A stretch of DNA of 64,000 bases from Amylibacter marinus (GTDB lineage Bacteria; Pseudomonadota; Alphaproteobacteria; Rhodobacterales; Rhodobacteraceae). Below are positions 26,221 through 34,027 of the stretch, one piece after another (positions within the stretch are counted from its first letter, which is position 1; each line of letters starts with the position of its first letter). The DNA is taken from positions 26,658 through 90,657 of the forward strand of contig NZ_BSNN01000006.1 of the NCBI RefSeq assembly GCF_030160015.1. The letters are read 5' to 3'. Under the pieces are notes generated by a model that worked only from the letters and a program-made list of their open reading frames with translations, searched no databases and was not told the origin of the DNA. The translations under genes and the position numbers were made by a program.

Positions 26221-27027
26221 ATGTCGTTTTCTATCTCTGGTAAAACTGCCATCATAACTGGTGCGGCCAACGGGATTGGTCTGGCCATTGCTCAGCATTT
26301 CGCGGCACAAGGCGCAAATGTCATGATGGCTGATATCGATGAGGATAAACTAGAAAGCGAGGCCAAAGAACTGTGCAAAGATTTCAAGGATGTGGGTTAT
26401 TTCGCTGGCGACCTACGCCAAAAATTGACCTTAGCAAACCTATTGTCCGCCACCATCGACGCCTATGATCGGGTCGATATCTTGATAAATGCATCACGCC
26501 AAGTGACGGCCTCTAACCCGCTAGAGCCCTCTGCCGATGGATTCGAAGATTTGTTTCAGCAGAATGTTCTGTCTAACCTACGTCTAAGTCAATTGGTGGC
26601 AAAACGCATGATCCAGCAGGCTGAAGAGGATGAAAACACCGGATCCGCAGGCACAATCGTAAACCTAAGCTCTATCGCATCAGAACGCACCCACCCATCG
26701 CTGTTAGCCTATTCCGTTAGCTGTGCGGCATTGAACCAGATGACCCGATCCTTGGCCGTGAGCTTTGCCCAAAAACAGATCCACGTAAACGCCATCGCCA
26801 TCGGTTCCGTCGAGAGCGCAAACCTAGGCTATGTGCTAGAAGACGACGTAGATTTGCGCGGGAATATGATCAAGGCCACCCCCTTGGGGCGCATAGCACA
26901 ACCGCGCGAAGTGGCCGAGGTGGCGCAGTTTCTAGCCTCTGGCAGTTCCAGTTTCGTCACCGGCCAAATCATTACCGTAGACGGTGGCCGCACTCTGATC
27001 GACCCACTGGACAGTGCCGTTCACTAG
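26221..27027 (+). CDS. Short-chain dehydrogenase family protein with altered catalytic residues
   Basis: The 268-residue protein has the SDR fold and the NAD(P)-binding TGAANGIG loop at 14-21, ASRQV in place of the NNAG motif (91-95), and NLSSIAS with the catalytic-position Ser at 151. The YxxxK motif reads Y164-SVS-C168: the catalytic Lys is replaced by Cys. The rest, such as INVNAIAIGS-like VNAIAIGSVESANLGYVL and FVTGQIITVDGG, is well conserved. It may have lost oxidoreductase activity or use another residue. Its stop overlaps the convergent glycosyltransferase by 4 bases (CTAG). Confidence 0.85.
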   Translation: MSFSISGKTAIITGAANGIGLAIAQHFAAQGANVMMADIDEDKLESEAKELCKDFKDVGYFAGDLRQKLTLANLLSATIDAYDRVDILINASRQVTASNPLEPSADGFEDLFQQNVLSNLRLSQLVAKRMIQQAEEDENTGSAGTIVNLSSIASERTHPSLLAYSVSCAALNQMTRSLAVSFAQKQIHVNAIAIGSVESANLGYVLEDDVDLRGNMIKATPLGRIAQPREVAEVAQFLASGSSSFVTGQIITVDGGRTLIDPLDSAVH

Positions 27028-27980
27028 GGCGAATTCGGAAAATACCGTGCCTGTTTTTGATCTAAATCCAAGGTCTCTACACGCAACAAATCTGCATTCG
27101 CTAAATTTGACAACAACGTTGGCGTGGCCAAATGCATCGCATCATAAAAAGCGCGCAAACCCGCCTCTCCTGCCTCGGCTTTCAGCAAGTTTAGCACCGC
27201 ATTCAGCTGGTTCCCCGCATGATCCAAATCGGCGCGATACGCACCATCCGCGTGGCGCCAATCCAAATGCCCCCGCCATGCCTGCCAATTGGGCGCATGC
27301 ATATGTACCAGCCGCAGGGTAGAATTGCTGGGCAAATCATCGATGATCTGCGGCTCCTGCCCAGGGCGGCGGTGATAAATATTGTGAATGCGGTGGATGA
27401 TATTTTTGGTTGATGTGCGTAGAAACAATTTACCGATTCGATGACTTAGAAACCCTTGAGGAACCACCGCGCCATATTCACCATAGATATCCTCGGCCAA
27501 ATCATCACGCCCCTTGGGCACGGGGGATTTGCAATAATATTGCCCCGCTGGCAGGGGAGCATTTGCGGGCGTAGACAACACCTCTGAGGGGTTCAGACGC
27601 AGGGCGATTTCGCTGGGCGCGATAGCCGCCAAATATGCCCCCACATTCCCATCCGTCACCACGAACTCATCTACATCAATATGGCACAGCCAATCCAACG
27701 CGCAGGTTCTGCGGATCAATTGCGCATTAAAGCTTTGGCGCAATTCTAACCGCTCGGCGCCCGTGCGGCCATGGCTTTGGTAATAGGTCTGATCGCAGAT
27801 TATCGTGCTGACCTGTGGCAGGTGTTGAAACGACTGGGGGCAGACCAGATTTGGATCATCAAAGAAAACCCAAATGTGATCTGCCCCCAAATCAAGATGA
27901 TAGGCAATAAATTTTTCCAACACATCACGTGTTGTCTTAACCGTGGTAACAACCCCCCATGTTGGATGTGACTGATCCAC
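27024..27980 (-). CDS. Glycosyltransferase family 2-like protein
   Basis: The 318-residue protein is similar to the GT2-like group of Rhodobacterales proteins (glyco_tranf_2_4 type). TVKTTRDVLEKFIAYHLDLGADHIWVFFDDP near 13-43 gives the usual start, with a nucleotide-sugar binding beta strand. A DVDEFV motif lies near 104-109 (ALDWLCHIDVDEFVVT), the probable metal-binding DxD-like site. Acceptor and donor sugars are unknown. There is no signal peptide or membrane helix. It is convergent with the SDR gene and 11 bp downstream of trcR on the same strand. Confidence 0.8.
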   Translation of the reverse strand: MDQSHPTWGVVTTVKTTRDVLEKFIAYHLDLGADHIWVFFDDPNLVCPQSFQHLPQVSTIICDQTYYQSHGRTGAERLELRQSFNAQLIRRTCALDWLCHIDVDEFVVTDGNVGAYLAAIAPSEIALRLNPSEVLSTPANAPLPAGQYYCKSPVPKGRDDLAEDIYGEYGAVVPQGFLSHRIGKLFLRTSTKNIIHRIHNIYHRRPGQEPQIIDDLPSNSTLRLVHMHAPNWQAWRGHLDWRHADGAYRADLDHAGNQLNAVLNLLKAEAGEAGLRAFYDAMHLATPTLLSNLANADLLRVETLDLDQKQARYFPNSP

Positions 27981-27991
27981 GATCTGTTTGC

Positions 27992-28723
27992 CTAGTCCTC
28001 GTCGTCGCTGGCCGGTAGATTAAACAAGCTCTCGGCGTCCAGGATCGCCTCTTCCTTGTTGGGCTCTTCTTGCGCCAGCGAGAAATTCTCAAGGCCAGAC
28101 ATGCTGGCTGGCATTTTTGGCTCCGTATCCATACTCAATGACTGCTCGGTGCTCACCAGCTTCGAACGCTCTTCATCGCTAATGGCTACGCCATCTTTGG
28201 CGGCCTTCTTGGCGGCCTTTTGAACGGCGGCGTCTAGCTCGATCTGTTTACACAGGCCAAGTGCCACGGGATCGATCGGCTGAATATTGGCGATATTCCA
28301 ATGGCTGCGATCACGCAGGGCCTGAATTGTTGGCTTGGTTGTGCCAACCAGTTTGGAAATCTGCCCATCGGATAGCTCTGGGTGGAATTTAACCAACCAT
28401 AGGATAGATGCGGGGCGATCTTGGCGTTTTGACAAAGGCGTATAGCGCGGGCCGCGGCGCTTTTGCTCGCCTTCGGCGGCGGCATTGAACATCAATTGTA
28501 GCTTGTACAATGGGCTGTCTTCACCCTTTTTAATCTCCTCGGCTGTCAACTGATTGTTGGCAATCGGGTCGAATCCTTTAATGCCTTGGGCCACTTCGCC
28601 ATCAGCGATGCCGTTGACCTCTAGTTCGTGCAAGCCACAAAAATCAGAAATCTGTTTAAAGGTTAGCGTGGTGTTATCCACCAACCAAACCGCGGTAGCC
28701 TTGGCCATAATAGGAAGAGCCAT
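27992..28723 (-). CDS. trcR: Cell cycle transcriptional regulator TrcR (DUF1013)
   Basis: The 243-residue protein opens MALPIMAKATAVWLVDNTTL, followed by TFKQISDFCGLHELEVNGIADGEVA, the characteristic DUF1013 start. A helix-turn-helix-like section is visible at LSDGQISKLVGTTKPTIQALRDRSHW (about 113-138), and the C-terminal part is acidic. TrcR of alphaproteobacteria is a conserved DNA-binding cell-cycle regulator. AAAGGA precedes the ATG at 28723. The gene is divergent from an RNase T2 gene and 11 bp upstream of a glycosyltransferase gene. Confidence 0.9.
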   Translation of the reverse strand: MALPIMAKATAVWLVDNTTLTFKQISDFCGLHELEVNGIADGEVAQGIKGFDPIANNQLTAEEIKKGEDSPLYKLQLMFNAAAEGEQKRRGPRYTPLSKRQDRPASILWLVKFHPELSDGQISKLVGTTKPTIQALRDRSHWNIANIQPIDPVALGLCKQIELDAAVQKAAKKAAKDGVAISDEERSKLVSTEQSLSMDTEPKMPASMSGLENFSLAQEEPNKEEAILDAESLFNLPASDDED

Positions 28724-28856
28724 TTTATGTGTCCTTTCAGGTACAACTGTCTTGTCCGATGAATCGGGTGCCAGCCCTAGAGCTTAGCGAATTACCGTTT
28801 CGTGGGGGGGTATTCTTATTCTATATAGAGGGGAATCGATCAAAGGAAAAGCCCCG

Positions 28857-29501
28857 ATGTTTCACCGTCTGATTTGCACCGTTTTCATGGCATGCACACT
28901 CGCCCTGCCTGCCCAATCCGAGGGCGAGCGCGCGGGTGATTTTGATTATTACCTGCTCGCGCTTAGCTGGTCGCCCACATGGTGTAAACTATCGGGTGAT
29001 GCGCGCGGATCCCAGCAATGCGCCCGCGGGGCGGATTTCGGATTTGTCTTGCATGGTCTGTGGCCACAGTATGAAAACGGTTGGCCATCCTATTGTCGCA
29101 CATCCCAGCGCCCCCCGTCACGTAGCCTAACCTCTGCACAAGCGGACATCATGGGCACCAGCGGTGCTGCGTGGCACCAATGGAAGAAGCACGGCAGCTG
29201 CACAGGGCTATCCGGCCCCGCCTATTATCAATTGGCACGCAAGGCCTATGAGCGCATCAACCGCCCAGAAGTTTTTCGCAAGATTACCAAAACAATGACC
29301 CTGCCCCCCAGCATAATCGAAGAGGCATTCTTGGAGGCCAACCCAGACCTATACGCGGATCAAATCACCATCACCTGCAAGGATCAGCGTATTCAAGAGG
29401 CCCGCATTTGCATGGATAAGGATCTGAACTTTCGCCGGTGCGGGCGCGATACAATCCGCGACTGTAAAATGAAAAAGGCCCTTATGGCGCCCATTCGATA
29501 G
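28857..29501 (+). CDS. Secreted ribonuclease T2 family protein
   Basis: The 214-residue protein has a signal peptide (residues 1-21, MFHRLICTVFMACTLALPAQ). The catalytic segments of RNase T2 are FVLHGLWPQ with H66 and WHQWKKHGSC with K111 and H112, plus eight cysteines in pairs. In place of the usual Glu of the H-E-W part, Q108 is found; some members of this group share the change, and the two catalytic His residues are present. The enzyme would degrade RNA in the periplasm or medium, perhaps for phosphate. AAAGGAAAA precedes the start. Confidence 0.92.
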   Translation: MFHRLICTVFMACTLALPAQSEGERAGDFDYYLLALSWSPTWCKLSGDARGSQQCARGADFGFVLHGLWPQYENGWPSYCRTSQRPPSRSLTSAQADIMGTSGAAWHQWKKHGSCTGLSGPAYYQLARKAYERINRPEVFRKITKTMTLPPSIIEEAFLEANPDLYADQITITCKDQRIQEARICMDKDLNFRRCGRDTIRDCKMKKALMAPIR

Positions 29502-29518
29502 GCCCGAAACAGGGGCCG

Positions 29519-30376
29519 CTAACGCGAATGCGCATAGTCCCAGTATAGTTCCCGCGTACGTAATGCCATTGGGGTGGCCTCGAATTTACGATCCTGAAAA
29601 CGTGCAACAGGCATCACCTTGGCGATGTTGCCGGTACAGAAAATCTCGTCCGCCGCATCAAAATCCGCTAGGGTCATGCTGGCCTCATGCACCTTAACAC
29701 CATCGGCCCGTAGCAATTTGATTACCCGCTGGCGATTCAAGCCATTTAGAAATGTACCATTGGGCACGGGTGTAAATACCTCGCCATCGCGCACGCTAAA
29801 TACATTGGTCGAGGCGGTTTCGGCCACATTGTCATCCACATCCAAAGATAGCGCATTGCTAAAGCCACGCTTGCGCGCATCGGCCATGATGCGACCATTG
29901 TTTGCATAAAGTGATCCCGCCTTGGCCGTGGTCAGCGCCATATCTTGGCGAGGTCTACGGAAATCAGAAACGGTTAGGGAAAAGGCGCCAATTTCGGGCA
30001 TAGGCAATTCCTCGATACACACGCAAAACCCCGTGTTTTCCGGCTCGATATCAATGATGCCAGGTGTGCCTTGGTTGGCCCACATCATGGGGCGAATATA
30101 CAATGTGGCATCGGGGGCAAACATTGCGCAGCCCTCTTCACAGATGTCAAAAACCTGTTCAGCGGTCACAGGGGGCACCATGCCCAATTGCTGCGCCGAA
30201 TACACAATTCGATGACAGTTTTGGATCAGATCAGGGCGCACACCTTCGAATTGGCGTGCTCCGTCAAATACCGTGGACCCCAGCCAGCTGGCGTGATCCG
30301 CGGCCCCAATAATCGGGGTATTCCCCACTGTCCACTCACCATTAAACCACGTGCGAATCTCGCCACCCAGTGCCAT
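29519..30376 (-). CDS. ilvE: Branched-chain amino acid aminotransferase
   Basis: This class IV PLP enzyme transfers the amino group in the last step of Leu, Ile and Val synthesis. The 285-residue protein starts MALGGEIRTWFNGEW, contains TPIIGAADHASWLGSTVFDGAR (about 20-41) and the probable PLP Lys in TTAKAGSLYANNGRI, with GFSNALSLDVDDNVAETASTN further on. The ATG at 30376 is preceded by CGGAGAAA; the open frame goes on to 30433 without homology. It follows COQ9 on the same strand. Assignment to the exact substrate group is family-based. Confidence 0.9.
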   Translation of the reverse strand: MALGGEIRTWFNGEWTVGNTPIIGAADHASWLGSTVFDGARQFEGVRPDLIQNCHRIVYSAQQLGMVPPVTAEQVFDICEEGCAMFAPDATLYIRPMMWANQGTPGIIDIEPENTGFCVCIEELPMPEIGAFSLTVSDFRRPRQDMALTTAKAGSLYANNGRIMADARKRGFSNALSLDVDDNVAETASTNVFSVRDGEVFTPVPNGTFLNGLNRQRVIKLLRADGVKVHEASMTLADFDAADEIFCTGNIAKVMPVARFQDRKFEATPMALRTRELYWDYAHSR

Positions 30377-30435
30377 TGTATTTCTCCGAATTAAAACTCG
30401 GGAATGGTTAAGGGGTTTTACCGCTGCTGGCAAGC

Positions 30436-31134
30436 CTAGCGGGTGTAGCCGGGAAAATTAGATTTAAACGTGCTATCAGGCTTGGAGAACCGCTCCATAA
30501 TTGCACCCAGACCATTGCCTAATGGCGACTTCATCACGGATGACTTCACCCGTTCGAACTGCATTACATTTTCGATACGCCGATCCAAGAAGGCCCAGGT
30601 ATCCGCATAATCCGTGCTGTTATCGCCCAGCCAATACAGAACCGTGGTAGAATAGACCGCCGATAATGTGGCACGTTTCGTGTACCAATTCGCATCGCGC
30701 GACGTATCGCCCAGCGCGTTCCAAATAGCATCAGATGTATCCCAGATCAGCTGTGATCCCTCGGCCATATTTTGGGGCAGGGCAAACAGGCTGGCGGCGC
30801 GGCGCACGGCCTCTGGGTGGGATTTCGCCGCCTGTAGGCGCAGGCGGATTAACAACGCTACTTTTTCGCGGTACTTTAAATTCGTGATATCCGTGCCCTG
30901 AAATCCCGCGACCATATCCACATCCCCAGTGCGGTGAAAGGCCACCGCCAAATCGATCGCTCCGCGCGGGGCGGCCTGCATCGCCAATCCCGCATCAACA
31001 CCCGAATCAGATATGGCGAACTGCAATGCATTCGCCCCCCAACCATCAAATTCCACATGCGGCAGAATTGCCCCCAACAGTGCGGCGCGCGCAATTTCTA
31101 TGTGATCAGCTTCGCTCTTACGATCTTGTGGCAA
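30436..31134 (-). CDS. coq9: COQ9 family protein
   Basis: COQ9 proteins bind isoprenes and help the hydroxylation steps of ubiquinone synthesis. The 232-residue protein has an alpha-helical TetR-like fold; the long helix from KVALLIRLRLQAAKSHPEAVRRAASLFALP (about 91-120) and RDANWYTKRATLSAVYSTTVLYWLGD (about 146-171) match the COQ9 domain. It ends in a helix and a disordered tail with FPGYTR. The gene is divergent from rpsU, a neighbourhood common in this order. Other ubiquinone genes in the window are ubiA and the polyprenyl synthase end. Confidence 0.9.
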   Translation of the reverse strand: MPQDRKSEADHIEIARAALLGAILPHVEFDGWGANALQFAISDSGVDAGLAMQAAPRGAIDLAVAFHRTGDVDMVAGFQGTDITNLKYREKVALLIRLRLQAAKSHPEAVRRAASLFALPQNMAEGSQLIWDTSDAIWNALGDTSRDANWYTKRATLSAVYSTTVLYWLGDNSTDYADTWAFLDRRIENVMQFERVKSSVMKSPLGNGLGAIMERFSKPDSTFKSNFPGYTR

Positions 31135-31229
31135 TATCTGCTCCTTTGCTGGACAAGGCCCTCACCACCTGTTATAGGGCGAATTCCTGCAATTCTGCAA
31201 CTCTAACCCTAGAAAGGTGGTGACACCAC

Positions 31230-31436
31230 ATGCAGGTATCGGTTCGTGATAACAACGTCGATCAGGCACTTCGTGCTCTGAAAAAGAAATTGCAACGCGA
31301 AGGCGTATTTCGTGAAATGAAGCTAAAGCAACATTACGAAAAACCTTCGATCAAGAAAGCCCGTGAAAAAACGGAAGCAATTCGACGCGCTCGCAAACTT
31401 GCTCGTAAAAAAGCACAACGCGAAGGTCTACTTTAG
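31230..31436 (+). CDS. rpsU: 30S ribosomal protein S21
   Basis: The 68-residue basic protein begins [20 protein letters not shown] and ends in a Lys/Arg-rich helix ([15 protein letters not shown]). This is a typical S21 of alphaproteobacteria. S21 assists initiation by helping bind the mRNA. AAAGGTGG precedes the start. A strong terminator follows at 31474. It is divergent from COQ9. Confidence 0.97.
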   Translation: MQVSVRDNNVDQALRALKKKLQREGVFREMKLKQHYEKPSIKKAREKTEAIRRARKLARKKAQREGLL

Positions 31437-31473
31437 GACGCTTTGCATTCGGGTTTGACCCGCTGAATTCGTG

Positions 31474-31500
31474 AAACCCCCGACATGTTCGGGGGTTTTG
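31474..31500 (+). terminator. Rho-independent terminator of rpsU
   Basis: AAACCCCCGA and TCGGGGGTTT form a perfect 10-bp stem with loop CATGT, then TTTTGCATTTTT. It lies 37 bp after the rpsU stop. Confidence 0.95.
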
Positions 31501-31591
31501 CATTTTTGACGCGCTGTTCACAAACCTGTTGGGGATTGATTTCGCAATTTGTGCTACTATCTAAAATCTACAAACAACAGGAGACAAGTAA

Positions 31592-31792
31592 ATGAGCGTC
31601 GTTAAAGTAATCGAAATTATGGCAGAATCCACCAAGAGTTGGGAAGATGCCACAGACACTGCCGTTGAGAAGGCATCGAAATCCGTAGACAATATCTCGT
31701 CTGCATGGGTGCAAGACCAATCCGTAAAAGTGGAAAACGGCAAGGTCACGGCATACCGCGTGACTCTAAAAATCTCGTTTGGAATCAAATAG
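31592..31792 (+). CDS. Dodecin family protein
   Basis: Dodecins are 12-subunit flavin-storage and buffering proteins. The 66-residue product has the usual beta-alpha-beta-beta order: VVKVIEIMAESTKSWEDATDTAV (about 3-25), a helix, then SAWVQDQSVKVENGKVTAYRVT (about 37-58). The W and Q residues of the WVxDQ segment are those that stack and bind the flavin isoalloxazine ring. ACAGGAGACAAG precedes the start. The gene stands alone; two inverted repeats follow at 31801 and 31834. Confidence 0.93.
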   Translation: MSVVKVIEIMAESTKSWEDATDTAVEKASKSVDNISSAWVQDQSVKVENGKVTAYRVTLKISFGIK

Positions 31793-31800
31793 CCAAGCGC

Positions 31801-31821
31801 AACATCACGATATGTGATGTT
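31801..31821. repeat. Inverted repeat after the dodecin gene
   Basis: AACATCAC and GTGATGTT pair perfectly (8 bp) over the loop GATAT, starting 8 bp after the dodecin stop. There is no T run on either strand, so a normal terminator is unlikely. It may be a regulator site or an RNA-stabilising hairpin. Confidence 0.5.
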
Positions 31822-31833
31822 TAGACCGACAAT

Positions 31834-31883
31834 TCCTGTGTTCCATCTGTCGCCGTTTTACGTAGCCTAGATGGAACACAGGA
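31834..31883 (+). promoter_or_regulatory. 15-bp stem-loop covering the phzF ribosome binding site
   Basis: TCCTGTGTTCCATCT (31834-31848) and AGATGGAACACAGGA (31869-31883) are exact inverted copies, giving a 15-bp stem over a 20-nt loop. The right arm runs into AGGAGA, the ribosome binding site of the next gene (start at 31891), so the folded RNA would hide it. Such a stem is strong enough to block translation unless opened. It might equally be an operator for a dimeric protein. A smaller CGT TTT ACG hairpin sits in the loop. Confidence 0.6.
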
Positions 31884-31890
31884 GACCAGC

Positions 31891-32736
31891 ATGAATATCC
31901 AACGTATCGCAGCCTTTTCCAACGGAACCCTCGGTGGTAACCCAGCCGGTGTGGTGATTGGCGCCACCCTGCCCAGCGCTACAGATATGCAGACCACCGC
32001 ACGCACGATAGGCTATGCCGAGACAGCCTTTGCATGCCCCGACGGGGATGCATGGCAGGTGCGCTATTATTCACCAGAACACGAGGTCGCCTTTTGCGGC
32101 CATGCGACCATCGCTCTTGGCGGGGCATTGGGCCAAGAATTCGGCGCGGGGCGCTATGATCTAAATCTCTCACAGGATCGGATTTCAGTTTCGGTAACCA
32201 AAGAGCGCGATCAGTGGCACGCAGAGCTGGTCTCGCCCAGAACGCAATCACACCCCCTAAACGATCAAATCACAGCCGATCTATTGGCGGCATTTGATCT
32301 AACACCCGAAGATCTGGATCTACGTATCGCACCGCGCCTTGCCTTTGCAGGGGTGCACCATGCGATTCTGCCCTTGGCCGATCGCGCAAAACTGGCTGCA
32401 ATGGCCTATGAGTTCGAACCTATGCAAGCCTACATGCAGGCCCATAATCTGACAACGGTCAGCCTTGTGCATATAGAGACGCCCCGCCTAATCCATTCGC
32501 GCAATGCCTTTGCCATTGGTGGTGTAATCGAAGACCCCGCCACAGGTGCGGCCGCGGCGGCACTGGGCGGTGCGCTGGTGGATATTGGCTGGGATGATCT
32601 TAACCTAGGTGGCAGCTTCACCATTCATCAAGGCGATGATATGGGCATGCCCTCTCGGCTGTTGGTAACTGTTTCTGGGGAATCCGGTGCATCTGTACGT
32701 GTAGGTGGGCAAATGCGCCCGATCACACATCCCTAG
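31891..32736 (+). CDS. PhzF family phenazine biosynthesis-like isomerase
   Basis: The 281-residue protein has the two-lobed PhzF/diaminopimelate epimerase fold. GNPAGVVIG near the start (about 16-24), GYAETAFA with the catalytic Glu (about 40-47), YYSPEHEVAFCGHATIALGGAL (about 60-81), and VIEDPATGAAAAALGGALV in the second lobe match the family. PhzF-type proteins act as isomerases on small acids; the substrate here is unknown and phenazines are unlikely because no other phenazine gene is present. The start is downstream of a large stem-loop. The end is 7 bp from the stop of a convergent lipoprotein gene. Confidence 0.9.
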   Translation: MNIQRIAAFSNGTLGGNPAGVVIGATLPSATDMQTTARTIGYAETAFACPDGDAWQVRYYSPEHEVAFCGHATIALGGALGQEFGAGRYDLNLSQDRISVSVTKERDQWHAELVSPRTQSHPLNDQITADLLAAFDLTPEDLDLRIAPRLAFAGVHHAILPLADRAKLAAMAYEFEPMQAYMQAHNLTTVSLVHIETPRLIHSRNAFAIGGVIEDPATGAAAAALGGALVDIGWDDLNLGGSFTIHQGDDMGMPSRLLVTVSGESGASVRVGGQMRPITHP

Positions 32737-32743
32737 GCAGGGC

Positions 32744-33316
32744 CTAGTTCTGGCCGATGTCGTTTTCGTAATATTTGGTTTCCACCACGCCTTCTAACTT
32801 GCCAAAACGCCTAGACAAACCCTTAGGGGAAAACGTGCTGCCAACATCTTCAAAGCCAGGAATTCGCTTTAGCATGGCAGAGGTATTGGCCGCGCACATG
32901 GCATCATGGGATGGGCCTTGCTTGATCGCTTCGCGCAGGGCAATTTCGGCCACCTTAGCGGATACGGGGATTTCTTGGATCACCACGTGGTGTGTATCGC
33001 GGGCATGAAAAGACTGATACCGTTTCATCACTGCTGGGGTCACACCGTATAGTATATCGCCCTGTTCGCGCACCGCACGGGTTTTAAACCGCCCCGCCGG
33101 GTCATACATCACGCGCTCTGACCCATTGATCAGCAAAGAACTGTGCCCACCAGCACCAGTGGTGTTATGCACCATGGTCAGCAATGTTAGGCTGGGCGGG
33201 CTGCTATGAGAATAGGATACCTCTTGGATTGCGCGATCACTGTCGCCCACATCTTTGGCGCAGGCGCTTAGAACAACAAGTGCGGCTAGGGCCGCAACTG
33301 CGCGTAGGTATCCCAT
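32744..33316 (-). CDS. Lipoprotein with NlpC/P60-like permuted Cys-His motif
   Basis: The 190-residue protein has a lipobox LSAC with C19 as the probable lipid anchor, so it should sit in the outer or inner membrane on the periplasmic side. The remainder shows GAGGHSSLLING with H58 and HDAMCAANTSAML with C141. His before Cys, rather than Cys before His, is the order in circularly permuted papain-like (YiiX/LRAT-type) hydrolases. This reading is inference. The gene lies upstream of, and is convergent with, phzF, and is 15 bp downstream of the small oxidase subunit gene on the same strand. Confidence 0.7.
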   Translation of the reverse strand: MGYLRAVAALAALVVLSACAKDVGDSDRAIQEVSYSHSSPPSLTLLTMVHNTTGAGGHSSLLINGSERVMYDPAGRFKTRAVREQGDILYGVTPAVMKRYQSFHARDTHHVVIQEIPVSAKVAEIALREAIKQGPSHDAMCAANTSAMLKRIPGFEDVGSTFSPKGLSRRFGKLEGVVETKYYENDIGQN

Positions 33317-33331
33317 GCTAGGCTCCAGTAT

Positions 33332-33466
33332 TTAGGTGCGGAAGATCGCCATAAAAATTAACACCGCGGCACTGGCAACACAAATGCCAATGGACCAGCG
33401 TACAAAGCCTGCGAATGTGGCTTCTTGGGATTCGATATTCATAGAGCCGTGTTCATGTTTGGCCAT
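33332..33466 (-). CDS. aa3-type cytochrome c oxidase subunit IV
   Basis: This 44-residue protein starts MAKHEHGSMNIESQEATF and ends in a single membrane helix (FVRWSIGICVASAAVLIFMA) and FRT. This is the small subunit IV of alphaproteobacterial aa3 cytochrome oxidases, which crosses the inner membrane once beside subunits I and III. It is too short for most automatic calls. AGGTGA precedes the start. No other oxidase gene is close, as is usual for this subunit. The downstream gene on the same strand is the lipoprotein. Confidence 0.9.
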   Translation of the reverse strand: MAKHEHGSMNIESQEATFAGFVRWSIGICVASAAVLIFMAIFRT

Positions 33467-33545
33467 TTTGTCACCTATCTAATTGCGTTAGCGCTGTATC
33501 CCACAAAATCAGAGATTTGCAAAGTGGGGAATTTAACCTGCGACC

Positions 33546-34019
33546 CTATGATCCGGCATCGGTTTCTGTGTCCAAATCCTGCGCCAACTGAAACCCAATG
33601 CGATTGGGTTCTGCGGCCTCTTCGGATTTCGGCTCTGCCACCAGCATCACGTTCAACTGGCTGACATGTTGAACCAATTGCATTTTGTTACCCTCGCCAT
33701 CTGCGCCGTAAAAGGTAACCATATCAGGCGCGAAATATCCCATACCCTGGATTTTAACAGATCCGGCATCGCTGCCGGCAAACCCCATGCCAACCTCGTG
33801 TTTGGCATCCAAGGTTTCCTCGAATTTTTGAATATACATCACGATACGCTCATAGGCCCATTCGGCTGGGGATTTATCAGCCAAGGGTTTTCCGGCCTTA
33901 GGTGGTGCAGTTTTTTCGGTGGTACGCGATCCATCCGCATCCACATGCACCGCATAGGCCTCGGGCAGTGCGGCGTTTTCGGCGGCCTCGGCGGCGGTTT
34001 TTATTTGATCATCTGACAT
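33546..34019 (-). CDS. DUF6173-like conserved protein
   Basis: The 157-residue protein has a low-complexity acidic/Ala-rich N-terminus (about 1-55) and a conserved domain from about 58, with WAYERIVMYIQKFEETLDAKHEVGMGF, IQGMGYFAPDMVTFYGAD and QLVQHVSQLNVMLVAEPK. I recognise the domain as DUF6173, a Rhodobacterales family without known function. I start at the ATG at 34019 (MSDDQIKTAAEAAE). It begins 8 bp downstream of the MBL hydrolase stop, so the two are likely co-transcribed. Confidence 0.75.
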   Translation of the reverse strand: MSDDQIKTAAEAAENAALPEAYAVHVDADGSRTTEKTAPPKAGKPLADKSPAEWAYERIVMYIQKFEETLDAKHEVGMGFAGSDAGSVKIQGMGYFAPDMVTFYGADGEGNKMQLVQHVSQLNVMLVAEPKSEEAAEPNRIGFQLAQDLDTETDAGS

Positions 34020-34027
34020 GGCATTCC

